Assembly: GCA_002084955.1 (NCBI GenBank)
Contig: MZGJ01000005.1
Coordinates: 1 to 47,514, forward strand
DNA: 47,514 nt
Source of the DNA: a candidate division CPR3 bacterium 4484_211
GTDB lineage: Bacteria > Patescibacteriota > 4484-211
Reading direction: 5' to 3'
The translations under genes were made by a program, and so were the position numbers. Positions 34,971-42,283 of the stretch are shown here, one piece after another; within the stretch, counting starts at the first letter, position 1; each line of letters starts with the position of its first letter. Under the pieces are notes generated by a model. The model saw nothing but the letters and a program-made list of their open reading frames with translations. It was not told where the DNA came from and did no database searches.

Positions 34971-36197
34971 TTATCTGTCTAAAAGCTGTCTTGCCTTTCT
35001 AATACCCTCTATTAATCGGTCTATTTCCTTTTTGGTGTTATAAAAGCAAAAACTAGCTCGGGCTGAGGCCGGAATGCCCAATTTCTGGTGCAGGGGCATG
35101 GCACAGTGATGCCCGGAACGAATAGCAATTCCTTGTTCGTCCAAGATAGTGGCCAAATCGTGAGGGTGGATACCAGCGAGACTAAAGGAAATTAAAGCCC
35201 CCCTATCTACAGAATTCTCAGGTCCGATAATTTTTAAACCATCAAGTCGGGTCAATTTCTGGAGGGCGTAGCTGGTCAATTCCTCTTCGTATTTATAAAT
35301 TCTCTCCAAACCAACAAAATCAAGATAATCAATTGCCGCTCCCAGACCAACTGCTCCGGCAATATTAGGCGTTCCCGCTTCAAATTTTTCCGGACACCTA
35401 TTGGGGGTAAACCGCTGCCAATAAACCTCATCAATCATCCCCCCGCCTCCCAAAAAAGGCATCATTTTCTCCAGATGCTCTCTTTTAGCCCACAAGACCC
35501 CAATGCCGGTCGGCCCCAGCATTTTGTGGCCGCTAAAAGCCAAAAAATCTGCCCGATATTTTTTAACATTAAAACCCAAATGGCCCACCGATTGAGCCGC
35601 ATCCACCAGAACTAAAACACCTTTCTCATGCGCCCTTTTTATAATCTGCCCAAGGGGGTTAATAGTACCCAAAACATTAGAAACATGGGTTAAAGACAAC
35701 AGACTGGGATGAGCGTCAAGTAGCCCCCAAAGATGATTTAAATCCAAATACCCTTGACTATCAATTCGGGCATATTTAATATTCAGATGCTTTTCCTGCG
35801 ACAGAATTAACCAGGGGATAATGTTAGCGTGATGCTCCATCTCTGTCAACACCACCGCATCACCATCTTTAAAAAATCTCTTTCCCCAACTAAAGGCAAC
35901 CAAGTTTATGGCCTCGGTTGTATTTCGCACAAAAATAATTTCACGCGCATCGTCGGCACCAATAAATTGCGCCGTCTTCTTTCTCGCTTTTTCATAGGCA
36001 AGGGTGGCCTCCTCAGACAAGGAGTGAATTCCCCGATGGATATTGGCATTGCATTTCTGATAAAAACGAGAAACTGAGCGAATAACAGATCTGGGTTTTT
36101 GGGTAGTAGCCGCATTATCTAAATAGGCTAATGGCCGGCCACGAACCTCCCGTGAGAGGATAGGAAAATCCTTGCGAAATTTCTGAACATCAAACAT
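34971..36197 (-). CDS. sufS: Cysteine desulfurase, SufS type
   Basis: 408 residues. PLP-enzyme hallmarks: AYLDNAATTQKP near residue 25, NTTEAINLVA near 90, MEHHANIIPW near 123, DAAQSVGHL near 200, and the PLP lysine in FSGHKMLGPTGIGVLW near 230. The persulfide Cys is in RSGHHCAMPLHQKL near 367, with the short loop typical of SufS (group II). It releases sulfur from cysteine for Fe-S cluster assembly. It lies in an operon, downstream of sufU and a ferredoxin gene, with 18 bases from the ferredoxin stop. Confidence 0.96.
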   Translation of the reverse strand: MFDVQKFRKDFPILSREVRGRPLAYLDNAATTQKPRSVIRSVSRFYQKCNANIHRGIHSLSEEATLAYEKARKKTAQFIGADDAREIIFVRNTTEAINLVAFSWGKRFFKDGDAVVLTEMEHHANIIPWLILSQEKHLNIKYARIDSQGYLDLNHLWGLLDAHPSLLSLTHVSNVLGTINPLGQIIKRAHEKGVLVLVDAAQSVGHLGFNVKKYRADFLAFSGHKMLGPTGIGVLWAKREHLEKMMPFLGGGGMIDEVYWQRFTPNRCPEKFEAGTPNIAGAVGLGAAIDYLDFVGLERIYKYEEELTSYALQKLTRLDGLKIIGPENSVDRGALISFSLAGIHPHDLATILDEQGIAIRSGHHCAMPLHQKLGIPASARASFCFYNTKKEIDRLIEGIRKARQLLDR

Positions 36198-36215
36198 GGG
36201 TAAAATGCCAAACTA

Positions 36216-36446
36216 CTATTTAGGCCACAACTTCTCTCCTGACTCTTTGTCCACCGCCTCAATTGCTTCTACCGGGCATGACTGCGCCGCGGTAAGCTTT
36301 TCTTCATCCGTATTGCCCTCCTGATTAACCACCGAAGATTTACCATCCGTTCCAATTTGGAAAGTCTCCGAGGCTAAATTTACACAGGTCCCGCAACCAA
36401 TACAGGTCTCTTTGTTTACCTTTACCTCTATTTTTGAATCTGACAT
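36216..36446 (-). CDS. Single-cluster [4Fe-4S] ferredoxin
   Basis: 76 residues from the ATG at 36446, chosen because AGGGGGTGA lies about seven bases upstream. The in-frame 36470 start would overlap that site. The cluster ligands are CIGCGTC (about residues 15-21) and SCPVEAI near 57, one 4Fe-4S centre as in Clostridium/Thermotoga-type monocluster ferredoxins. It is acidic and soluble. Its place between sufU and sufS suggests it supplies electrons to cluster assembly, or is simply a product of it. The gap to sufU is 16 bases. Confidence 0.92.
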   Translation of the reverse strand: MSDSKIEVKVNKETCIGCGTCVNLASETFQIGTDGKSSVVNQEGNTDEEKLTAAQSCPVEAIEAVDKESGEKLWPK

Positions 36447-36462
36447 TAACTCTTCACCCCCT

Positions 36463-36816
36463 TTAGACAACCGCCTTTTTAAGTACCGTCAACGGCAGCT
36501 GAACGCATTTCCTACGACCCGGGCTAATTTTGCCCGCCAATTGCCTTAATAGATTATCATCAAGTCTTTTAATCTTTTCAAGTGCCATTCCCTTCACTTT
36601 CTCGGTCAACATACTGCAAACACCTATACAGAGAGCGCATCCTTCCCCCTGAAAACGGATCTCTTTCACCTTTCCATTTTCTACATTAAGCTGAATTTTA
36701 ATCTGGTCCCCGCAGGAAGCATCAGAACCCTCGGCCGAATGCGTGAAATTTTTTAATCTACCAAAATTAAGAGGGTTTTTATAATGATCAATAATCTTTT
36801 GGCTAATAGTTGTCAT
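36463..36816 (-). CDS. sufU: SufU-type Fe-S scaffold / sulfurtransferase
   Basis: 117 residues from the ATG at 36816. N-terminal IIDHYKNPLNFGRL is the standard opening. The three conserved cysteines are in GSDASCGDQIKIQL, GEGCALCIGVCSMLTEKVKGM and SPGRRKCVQLPLTVL. The middle motif has two extra Cys (CALCIGVC) where family members usually have small residues, so the metal or persulfide site may differ. SufU accepts sulfur from SufS through a zinc site. The ATG is preceded by AAGGA five bases upstream. Operon order: sufU, ferredoxin, sufS. Confidence 0.93.
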   Translation of the reverse strand: MTTISQKIIDHYKNPLNFGRLKNFTHSAEGSDASCGDQIKIQLNVENGKVKEIRFQGEGCALCIGVCSMLTEKVKGMALEKIKRLDDNLLRQLAGKISPGRRKCVQLPLTVLKKAVV

Positions 36817-36826
36817 AACAATCCTT

Positions 36827-36855
36827 ATTTTATCCGATATTACCTCTTGCCGCAA
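36827..36855 (-). promoter_or_regulatory. Promoter of the sufU-ferredoxin-sufS operon
   Basis: Minus strand: -35 TTGCGG (36855-36850), 17-base spacer, -10 TAAAAT (36832-36827), then ten bases containing AAGGA before the sufU ATG at 36816. Confidence 0.5.
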
Positions 36856-36877
36856 TTAGATTTTCCGTTTACTATAA

Positions 36878-37072
36878 TTCCACAACACCCTCTTTCTTGC
36901 CATTGTTCGCAATGCCAGCATGGAAGATGCCGCCGAGGTTATGCAAAAGCTGGGAGCCGCCAATGCTCTAAATCTTGACGGAGGAGGATCCTCGGCTATG
37001 TATTATAATGGATCTTATAAAGTAGGACCGGGAAGAAATTTACCCAATGCGGTTGTGTTGCAAAAAAGATAA
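36878..37072 (+). pseudogene. Remnant of a phosphodiester glycosidase (NAGPA-like) gene
   Basis: A short plus-strand frame with no proper start encodes about 64 residues: FHNTLFLAIVRNASMEDAAEVMQKLGAANALNLDGGGSSAMYYNG...GRNLPNAVVLQKR, then TAA at 37070. The LNLDGGGSSxMYxNG motif and the closing NAVVL are the diagnostic C-terminus of the phosphodiester glycosidase/exopolysaccharide domain. Everything upstream is missing: a TAA precedes it, and the region is occupied by the sufU promoter. It is best read as the 3' stump of a deleted gene. The ATG at 36920 could give a 50-residue peptide, but it would lack the catalytic fold. Confidence 0.7.
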
Positions 37073-37135
37073 AAAGCAGACCAAACTCGATAAGTCTAGA
37101 ACCCCAAGCCTGTCGGGTTTCGCCTAATTTGATAT

Positions 37136-37987
37136 ATGAACACCCACCAATATCTTATTCTTGCCCTTGACCACCGGCAAAGCCTAAAAAAATTACTCGC
37201 GCCGCATAAGCCTGGTTCCATCACTGCCGCAGAATTAATAAGATGGAAGACAATTGCTTTGCAGTACCTCCTGCCATATGTGACCCACGTATTAATTGAC
37301 CCGGAATTCGGTCTGCCCGCCTTACAAAAGATAGAGAGAAAAAACACTAAAGTTATTTTAAGTATTGAAGAATCAGGATACCAGAAAATTGACGGTGAGC
37401 GACTTACCCGCCTTAAGTACACGGTAGAAGATCATAAAAAACTAGGCGCCGACATAATTAAACTTCTCATTTACTTTAACCCTCGGGCTAAAACTGCCAA
37501 ACACCAAAAAGATCTAGTCCAAAAAATTTCCAAAGACTGCCAAAAGCACAACTTGCCATTTTTGTTGGAAGTAGCCCCCTATGGTTTGGAGCCTTCTTCG
37601 GGGGACGCCCCTCGAAGAGGAGCGACTCCCTACTCAGTCCTAGAAATAGCCAAAGAAATTATGTCCTTGGGCTGTAAAATTGACATCTACAAAACCGCCT
37701 ACCCCGGCGATAAAAACTGTAATCGGCTGACCAAAACTTTAAAAATCCCCTGGGTCCTATTGTCCGGCGGGGAGGAATTCCCAATTTACAGGAAAAACCT
37801 GCAGACAGCAATGCGGGGCGGCGCGGCTGGTTTTGCCGCCGGAAGAACTTTATGGAAAGACTTTATTCGTCGGCCTAGAGAAAAATGGCCGGAGTTCTTT
37901 AAAAAAGTGGCCAAAACAAGGCTGGAGGAAATTATCGGGATCGTAAAGAAAAATGCGCAGGACACAACTTCCCTAACTACTGCCTGA
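37136..37987 (+). CDS. LacD-like class I aldolase
   Basis: 283 residues. The opening YLILALDHRQSLKKLL corresponds to the ALDQRGxLKRML signature of tagatose-1,6-bisphosphate aldolase (LacD). The Schiff-base Lys is probably in CKIDIYKTAYPGD near residue 185. LIDPEFGLPAL (about 57-67), LEVAPYG near 142 and WVLLSGGEEFPIY near 210 complete the TIM-barrel strands. The substrate could be tagatose bisphosphate, a sulfosugar phosphate or a related ketose, and the neighbourhood does not decide. It starts 63 bases after the glycosidase remnant and ends before a hairpin repeat. Confidence 0.85.
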   Translation: MNTHQYLILALDHRQSLKKLLAPHKPGSITAAELIRWKTIALQYLLPYVTHVLIDPEFGLPALQKIERKNTKVILSIEESGYQKIDGERLTRLKYTVEDHKKLGADIIKLLIYFNPRAKTAKHQKDLVQKISKDCQKHNLPFLLEVAPYGLEPSSGDAPRRGATPYSVLEIAKEIMSLGCKIDIYKTAYPGDKNCNRLTKTLKIPWVLLSGGEEFPIYRKNLQTAMRGGAAGFAAGRTLWKDFIRRPREKWPEFFKKVAKTRLEEIIGIVKKNAQDTTSLTTA

Positions 37988-38050
37988 GTATTCAATTCCC
38001 GCGGCCACTCCACCAAAGAACTAAGAACGAGACATAAACGCCCAATATAA

Positions 38051-38085
38051 ATGGGGTGATGCCCTCTTTGAGGGTAACACTCCAT
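38051..38085. repeat. GGTGACACCC-type hairpin, degenerate copy
   Basis: Arms 38051-38066 and 38070-38085 pair at 13 of 16 positions around a TTT loop. It is the same design as the perfect copy at 39095-39131 and the copy at 41050-41076. It lies between convergent genes and could terminate transcription. Confidence 0.7.
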
Positions 38086-38148
38086 TCAACCAACTATTGC
38101 GCGCATAGATCGCAGACTAACCGCAGTACCACTCGGTACACGGTAAAA

Positions 38149-39069
38149 TTACGTCCCGACCACATACTTCCGCAGCAAACAGCAGGGATGCAGATATTTT
38201 TTAAATTTGCGTAAACCCGCTGACCCCAGGTCCTGTTCAAAGTTGATAAATTCCAATTTACTTCTAAACTCTTGAGCTAAAGACCAAAAAAAGAACTCAC
38301 CCAACCCTTTAATCCCGCGAGCCGTCTTAAAATGATGAATCAGCAGTGTCTTTTTAGGTATTTCCTCTAATAGGGCAAAGGCTTTAAGCTGCCTATCAAT
38401 TGCTATTCCAAACATCGTCAAGTTCAATTGATCCCAAAACAGAAACGCCTTTTCTAAACCATCAGCTTCTCGCTGCAGACTCAATATGCTTTCTTTTTCC
38501 AAATTGACCTTACTCCTCCTCCATTCCTCCTGCAGCCGCCAGCAATCATCAAAGTTTGTCTTAGACAATTTCATAAATTTTGGAGAATATAAGCGCTGAC
38601 ATAAATTTCTCTTCCTCCTCAAATTCGCAAAATCAGCGCCTAGCAGGTCAGCCTGGTGAGCAATTTTATAGAGATAATCGCAATTGTCTCTATTCAGCTT
38701 AACCCGAAACCGCTCCGGGGACTCAAGAGCCTTAATAGCTAACTCTGGTACAAAAGTTAAGTAATTTATTTTTAGGCTGGTTCCGGCATACTCAAGAAGG
38801 GCATTCAATGACTGGTCCATACAGTTCTTCCCCAAAATGCTAAGAAGGGTCTCACCGCTAACCGAATCATCAAAAACCACCACCAGATTTTCATTTAAAT
38901 TTGAAATTTTAAGAGAATTATTGTTGTCCAGGGTAAAAAGGCTCGTAAAAACAAAGTCAGAATAGTTGCTGTTTAAATAGTTGTTAAAGCCACTGATGGT
39001 TGATTGGCAAGTAAGACCAAAAGGTTCAAACTGTGGAAAGTGAGGAATTTTTAGCCTGCTTTCGCGCAC
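38149..39069 (-). CDS. DUF2156-domain (GNAT-like) protein
   Basis: 306 residues, soluble. The C-terminal two thirds match the DUF2156/phosphatidylglycerol-lysyltransferase C-domain pattern: DYLYKIAHQADLLGADFANLRRKRNL (about 130-155), a central LTMFGIAIDRQLKAFALLEEI strand pair, and the near-invariant FINFEQDLGSAGLRKFKKYLHP near the end (about 275-297). Such domains transfer aminoacyl or acyl groups. There is no membrane flippase domain here, so it is a stand-alone cytoplasmic form with unknown acceptor. The start is GTG 39069. A TAGAAT hexamer ends six bases upstream (39076), another possible leaderless gene. Confidence 0.82.
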   Translation of the reverse strand: MRESRLKIPHFPQFEPFGLTCQSTISGFNNYLNSNYSDFVFTSLFTLDNNNSLKISNLNENLVVVFDDSVSGETLLSILGKNCMDQSLNALLEYAGTSLKINYLTFVPELAIKALESPERFRVKLNRDNCDYLYKIAHQADLLGADFANLRRKRNLCQRLYSPKFMKLSKTNFDDCWRLQEEWRRSKVNLEKESILSLQREADGLEKAFLFWDQLNLTMFGIAIDRQLKAFALLEEIPKKTLLIHHFKTARGIKGLGEFFFWSLAQEFRSKLEFINFEQDLGSAGLRKFKKYLHPCCLLRKYVVGT

Positions 39070-39094
39070 ACGCCAATTCTAGCATAAATAGGTA

Positions 39095-39131
39095 AATAGG
39101 GTGACACCCTTTTTGAGGGTGTCACCCTATT
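39095..39131. repeat. GGTGACACCC-type hairpin, perfect copy
   Basis: Perfect 16-bp arms AATAGGGTGACACCCT / AGGGTGTCACCCTATT around a five-base TTTTG loop. It lies between divergently transcribed genes (DUF2156 and elp3), so it is not simply a terminator. Confidence 0.9.
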
Positions 39132-39174
39132 ATTCCCTGTCAGCCAGCCGTCTCTACCCTTGGCATTACCGCCA

Positions 39175-39198
39175 GTATGATAAACTAGCTTATCATAC
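39175..39198. repeat. CTAG-core palindrome, copy 3 (one mismatched pair)
   Basis: A 24-bp palindrome GTATGATAAA-CTAG-CTTATCATAC in which only one base pair is not symmetric. It has the same frame as the copies at 29647-29674 and 29725-29748. It lies about 140 bases before elp3. Confidence 0.85.
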
Positions 39199-39335
39199 CG
39201 GACCTGCTAAGCCCGTAACCGCTTATTTACCACAGAATCAAATACGCTCCGGCAATGAGTTAGAATTTAAGGCAAGCAGAAATTCTAGAACTCAAGGAGG
39301 ATTATAAAGACAAAGGAACCCATTTAGAAAGAAAA

Positions 39336-40934
39336 ATGCCCATCACAACCCAATTACTCAAACAAATACTTACACAAAAAGCCAGCTCAAAAGAGGATTT
39401 GAGAAAAATTAAGCGGAAATTTTCCCGGGAGCATAAAATCCCTTTAATAAAAAACTCCGACCTGCTGGCCGAGTACTGGAGACAAGTGAATCGGGGGAGT
39501 ATAAAAAGAGATTACTTCCTTGAGGACCTTTTGCAGTTAAAAAGTACCCGTACCCTTTCCGGAGTCTCTCCGGTAGCCATTTTTACTAAACCTTACCCCT
39601 GTCCTGGGAAATGCATCTATTGTCCCACAAAAAGCAATGTTCCCAAAAGCTACCTGCCAAATGAGCCGGCGGTCATGAGAGCGGAGCTTAATCAATATGA
39701 CCCAATTCTGCAGATCAAAAACCGCCTGCAGCAATATAAAAATATCGGTCATCCCACTGACAAAATCGACCTAATTATTAAAGGCGGCACCTGGTCCGCC
39801 TACCCGGTCAGCTATCGAAAATACTTTATTAAACAGTGCTACGCGGCTTGCAACAACAAGCTTCAGCCCGCACAGGAGCATACCAGCCTATTTAAAATTC
39901 AAAAAATTAACGAAACAGCCCAACACCGCCTTATCGGCATTAACATAGAAACTCGACCCGATCTAATAAATGAAGAGGAAATCAAAAGGCTAAGAAATTT
40001 TGGCGTGACGCGGGTAGAACTCGGAGTCCAAACCCTTGATGACAAAATCTTAAAACTGGTTAGGCGTGGACACGGGGTAAAAGATACGATTCGGGCAACC
40101 AGACTCCTAAAAGAAGCTGGTTTTAAAGTTGGATACCACATGATGCCCGGACTTCCCGGCAGTAATCCCCAAAAAGACGTGGAGATGTTTAAACAATTAT
40201 TTACTGATCCCCGTTTTCAACCTGACATGCTAAAAATCTACCCCTGCGTAATTACCAAAAACACCCAGCTTTATACCTGGTACAAGCAAGGAAAATACAC
40301 CCCCTATAACGACCGGGAGTTAATTGAACTCTTAATTGAAATAAAAAAGATCCTTCCGCCCTATGTACGTGTAGACCGGATTGGACGGGACATACCGGCA
40401 CCGGATATTATGGCCGGGTCTAAAATTTCCAATATCAGGCAGGTCGTCCAGAAAAGGATGAAAGAGCAAGAATTATCCTGTCAATGCATCCGTTGCCGTG
40501 AAATAAGAGAACATTCCAAGAAAATAATCTCACCGACATTAAAGAAAATTACCTATCCTGCCTCCGGCGGAAGGGAATATTTCCTTTCGTTTGTGTCAAC
40601 CGTGCCCTCATCAAGAGGCAAAGTCCTAACAAGAAATTTGCTGGCACTGCTTAGATTAAGGTTTACCACAGACAATAAAGCGATTATCCGTGAACTGCAC
40701 ACTTATGGAGTCTCAATTAAAATAGGGATCACCCCTCGTAGAGGCACAACCTTCAAGAAGGGGGTACAGCATCGAGGATTAGGCAAGAAACTCCTAGAAG
40801 CAGCCGAAAACATTGTCAACAAAAAGGGGGTTAACAAAATCGCTGTTATCTCCGGAGTGGGAGTCAGGGAATATTATCGAAAACTGGGATATAAACTAGA
40901 AGGGACATATATGGTAAAGAAACTGGGTGATTGA
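39336..40934 (+). CDS. elp3: Elp3-type tRNA U34 carboxymethyl transferase (radical SAM + GNAT)
   Basis: 532 residues. The N-terminal basic RNA-binding part is followed by the radical-SAM cluster motif CPGKCIYCP near residue 90, KGGTWSAYP near 150, INIETRPDLINEEEI and VELGVQTLDDKIL near 200-235. A zinc region with CQCIRC lies near 380, and the C-terminal acetyltransferase has QHRGLGKKLLEAAENI (acetyl-CoA loop) near 490. Elp3 builds 5-carboxymethyl-type groups on wobble U34. In bacteria and archaea it acts alone, without Elongator subunits. Several U34 tRNAs (Arg UCU, Gln UUG, Glu UUC) are in this window. A strong AAGGAGG at 39294-39300 is too far from the ATG to serve it. Confidence 0.95.
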   Translation: MPITTQLLKQILTQKASSKEDLRKIKRKFSREHKIPLIKNSDLLAEYWRQVNRGSIKRDYFLEDLLQLKSTRTLSGVSPVAIFTKPYPCPGKCIYCPTKSNVPKSYLPNEPAVMRAELNQYDPILQIKNRLQQYKNIGHPTDKIDLIIKGGTWSAYPVSYRKYFIKQCYAACNNKLQPAQEHTSLFKIQKINETAQHRLIGINIETRPDLINEEEIKRLRNFGVTRVELGVQTLDDKILKLVRRGHGVKDTIRATRLLKEAGFKVGYHMMPGLPGSNPQKDVEMFKQLFTDPRFQPDMLKIYPCVITKNTQLYTWYKQGKYTPYNDRELIELLIEIKKILPPYVRVDRIGRDIPAPDIMAGSKISNIRQVVQKRMKEQELSCQCIRCREIREHSKKIISPTLKKITYPASGGREYFLSFVSTVPSSRGKVLTRNLLALLRLRFTTDNKAIIRELHTYGVSIKIGITPRRGTTFKKGVQHRGLGKKLLEAAENIVNKKGVNKIAVISGVGVREYYRKLGYKLEGTYMVKKLGD

Positions 40935-41049
40935 GTAATTGTGAGAATCCAGAATTCAGAATTCAGAATCCAGGATAAAGAAAGGAAATTGGAATTAAGT
41001 AGGCAGAAAAGAGATATTCAGGCTGAATAGGGAATAAGGTAGGGAATAA

Positions 41050-41076
41050 GGTGACACCCTTTTTAAGGGTGTCACC
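41050..41076. repeat. GGTGACACCC-type hairpin downstream of elp3
   Basis: Arms GGTGACACCCTT (41050-41061) and AAGGGTGTCACC (41065-41076), loop TTT, with weaker outer pairing (GGGAATAA versus TTTTATCCC). It lies between convergent genes and is preceded by a doubled GTAGGGAATAAG. Confidence 0.85.
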
Positions 41077-41195
41077 CCTTTTATCCCTTCTATTACAATA
41101 AAATTTGACGTCCTTAATCTTAATTCACAGAAAGGAGAAAGAAGGGTTAGATAGTGGGCACACCTCTCTGGGGCACGACCTTTAAAATAAGTACC

Positions 41196-42194
41196 CTAAT
41201 CAGAGCTAACCAAGTCCTCTATTTTCTGCGGGAAATCCTCAACGGTATATGAAGGCAGGATGTAAATAATCTCTGACTGGTTGGTCTTAACAAAATAATC
41301 CTCGTTTTCATCCTGATTACCAATAGCCAATTCATAAAGACTGCCGTCTTTTAAATTTATGACATATTTCCACTGAGGATTATTCAATCCTGCCAGCTCC
41401 AGGTTGCCTTTCATCTGCAAGTCATTAGCCCTTAAACTAGAAAGAGTAGTAATAAAAGTTTGAATTTTCTTGGAGTCTAGACTCCCTTTGGCCGGCGATT
41501 CCTTAGAGCCAGGCTCTAAAGAATTCTCAAGAGCCTGGCTCTTTTCCTCGCCGGTTAGTTTCCATTCGCCATCCTTTTTCTCCAAAGTAAAACTATTGCC
41601 CTGATGCCAAACGGCAACCGAGCTAACATCATCGGCGACAAATTTTAACACCACCAGATTTCTCCACTCGGCCGTTGGCGAGAAGCCGGACAGCCACTCA
41701 GAAACCAAATAAACTCTGTCCTCACCTTCTTTCCGTATATAGGTGGTACCATATCCAGGCCCGGACTTGCCCAAATAATAGTCGGCAGTCAATGAATCAT
41801 CTCGGAACAGCCTAATTCTTATCCCAGATTCATCCACCTGCATATCCTTCTGCTTCTCTGGATTGGTGGAAATCAGCTCACTGCGGCTTAAACCGCCAGT
41901 TGTTTCCAGTAAATTGGCCACTTTCTGTTCATCCGCCAAAGCTTTTTCTTTTGTCTCAACCACCCACCGCGAATTTTCCTTTATCAGCTTGATTTCATCA
42001 TCTCCCTTTTTAACCTCAATCCGGTTAACTTCCTCCTTATTGAAGTGAGGGAAAAGCTTTGTTTCCCCACGCCCCCAGGGAAGACCACGGGTTAATAAGT
42101 AACCAATACCAATAAGAAAAACTAAAATAAAAAGAAGCAATATATTTTTATTCTTTAACACAATAGGAGACGCAAAACGCAAAATCAAAACCAC
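41196..42194 (-). CDS. DUF4340 membrane-anchored protein of the Gld-type ABC system
   Basis: 332 residues. One membrane helix (about 17-36, NILLLFILVFLIGIGYLLTRG), then an extracytoplasmic domain with two DUF4340-like repeats: FPHFNKEEVNRIEVKKGDDEIKLIKENSRWVVE...DEQKVANLLETTGGLSRSELIS and a second from about 190. DUF4340 proteins typically accompany gldF/gldG-like genes, as here, and are thought to be an accessory of that ABC system. The GTG start at 42194 is uncertain. The GTG at 42161 would begin MLKNKNILLL and fits the family better. It follows gldG by about 90 bases. Confidence 0.8.
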   Translation of the reverse strand: MVLILRFASPIVLKNKNILLLFILVFLIGIGYLLTRGLPWGRGETKLFPHFNKEEVNRIEVKKGDDEIKLIKENSRWVVETKEKALADEQKVANLLETTGGLSRSELISTNPEKQKDMQVDESGIRIRLFRDDSLTADYYLGKSGPGYGTTYIRKEGEDRVYLVSEWLSGFSPTAEWRNLVVLKFVADDVSSVAVWHQGNSFTLEKKDGEWKLTGEEKSQALENSLEPGSKESPAKGSLDSKKIQTFITTLSSLRANDLQMKGNLELAGLNNPQWKYVINLKDGSLYELAIGNQDENEDYFVKTNQSEIIYILPSYTVEDFPQKIEDLVSSD

Positions 42195-42283
42195 AGATTA
42201 AAACTAAAAAGCTTTAGATTGTGGTCTTTGCGTTTTCCACTTCAAGTTTTAAGATCCCATATCCTACCTATATCTTACCTTCA

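Noticed and set aside
39101-39307. ORF of 68 codons between the GGTGACACCC hairpin and elp3, ending at an AAGGAGG
   Set aside because: It is composed largely of the two palindromic repeats. The last ~35 codons look vaguely like a beta-strand protein end, but no family match is convincing.
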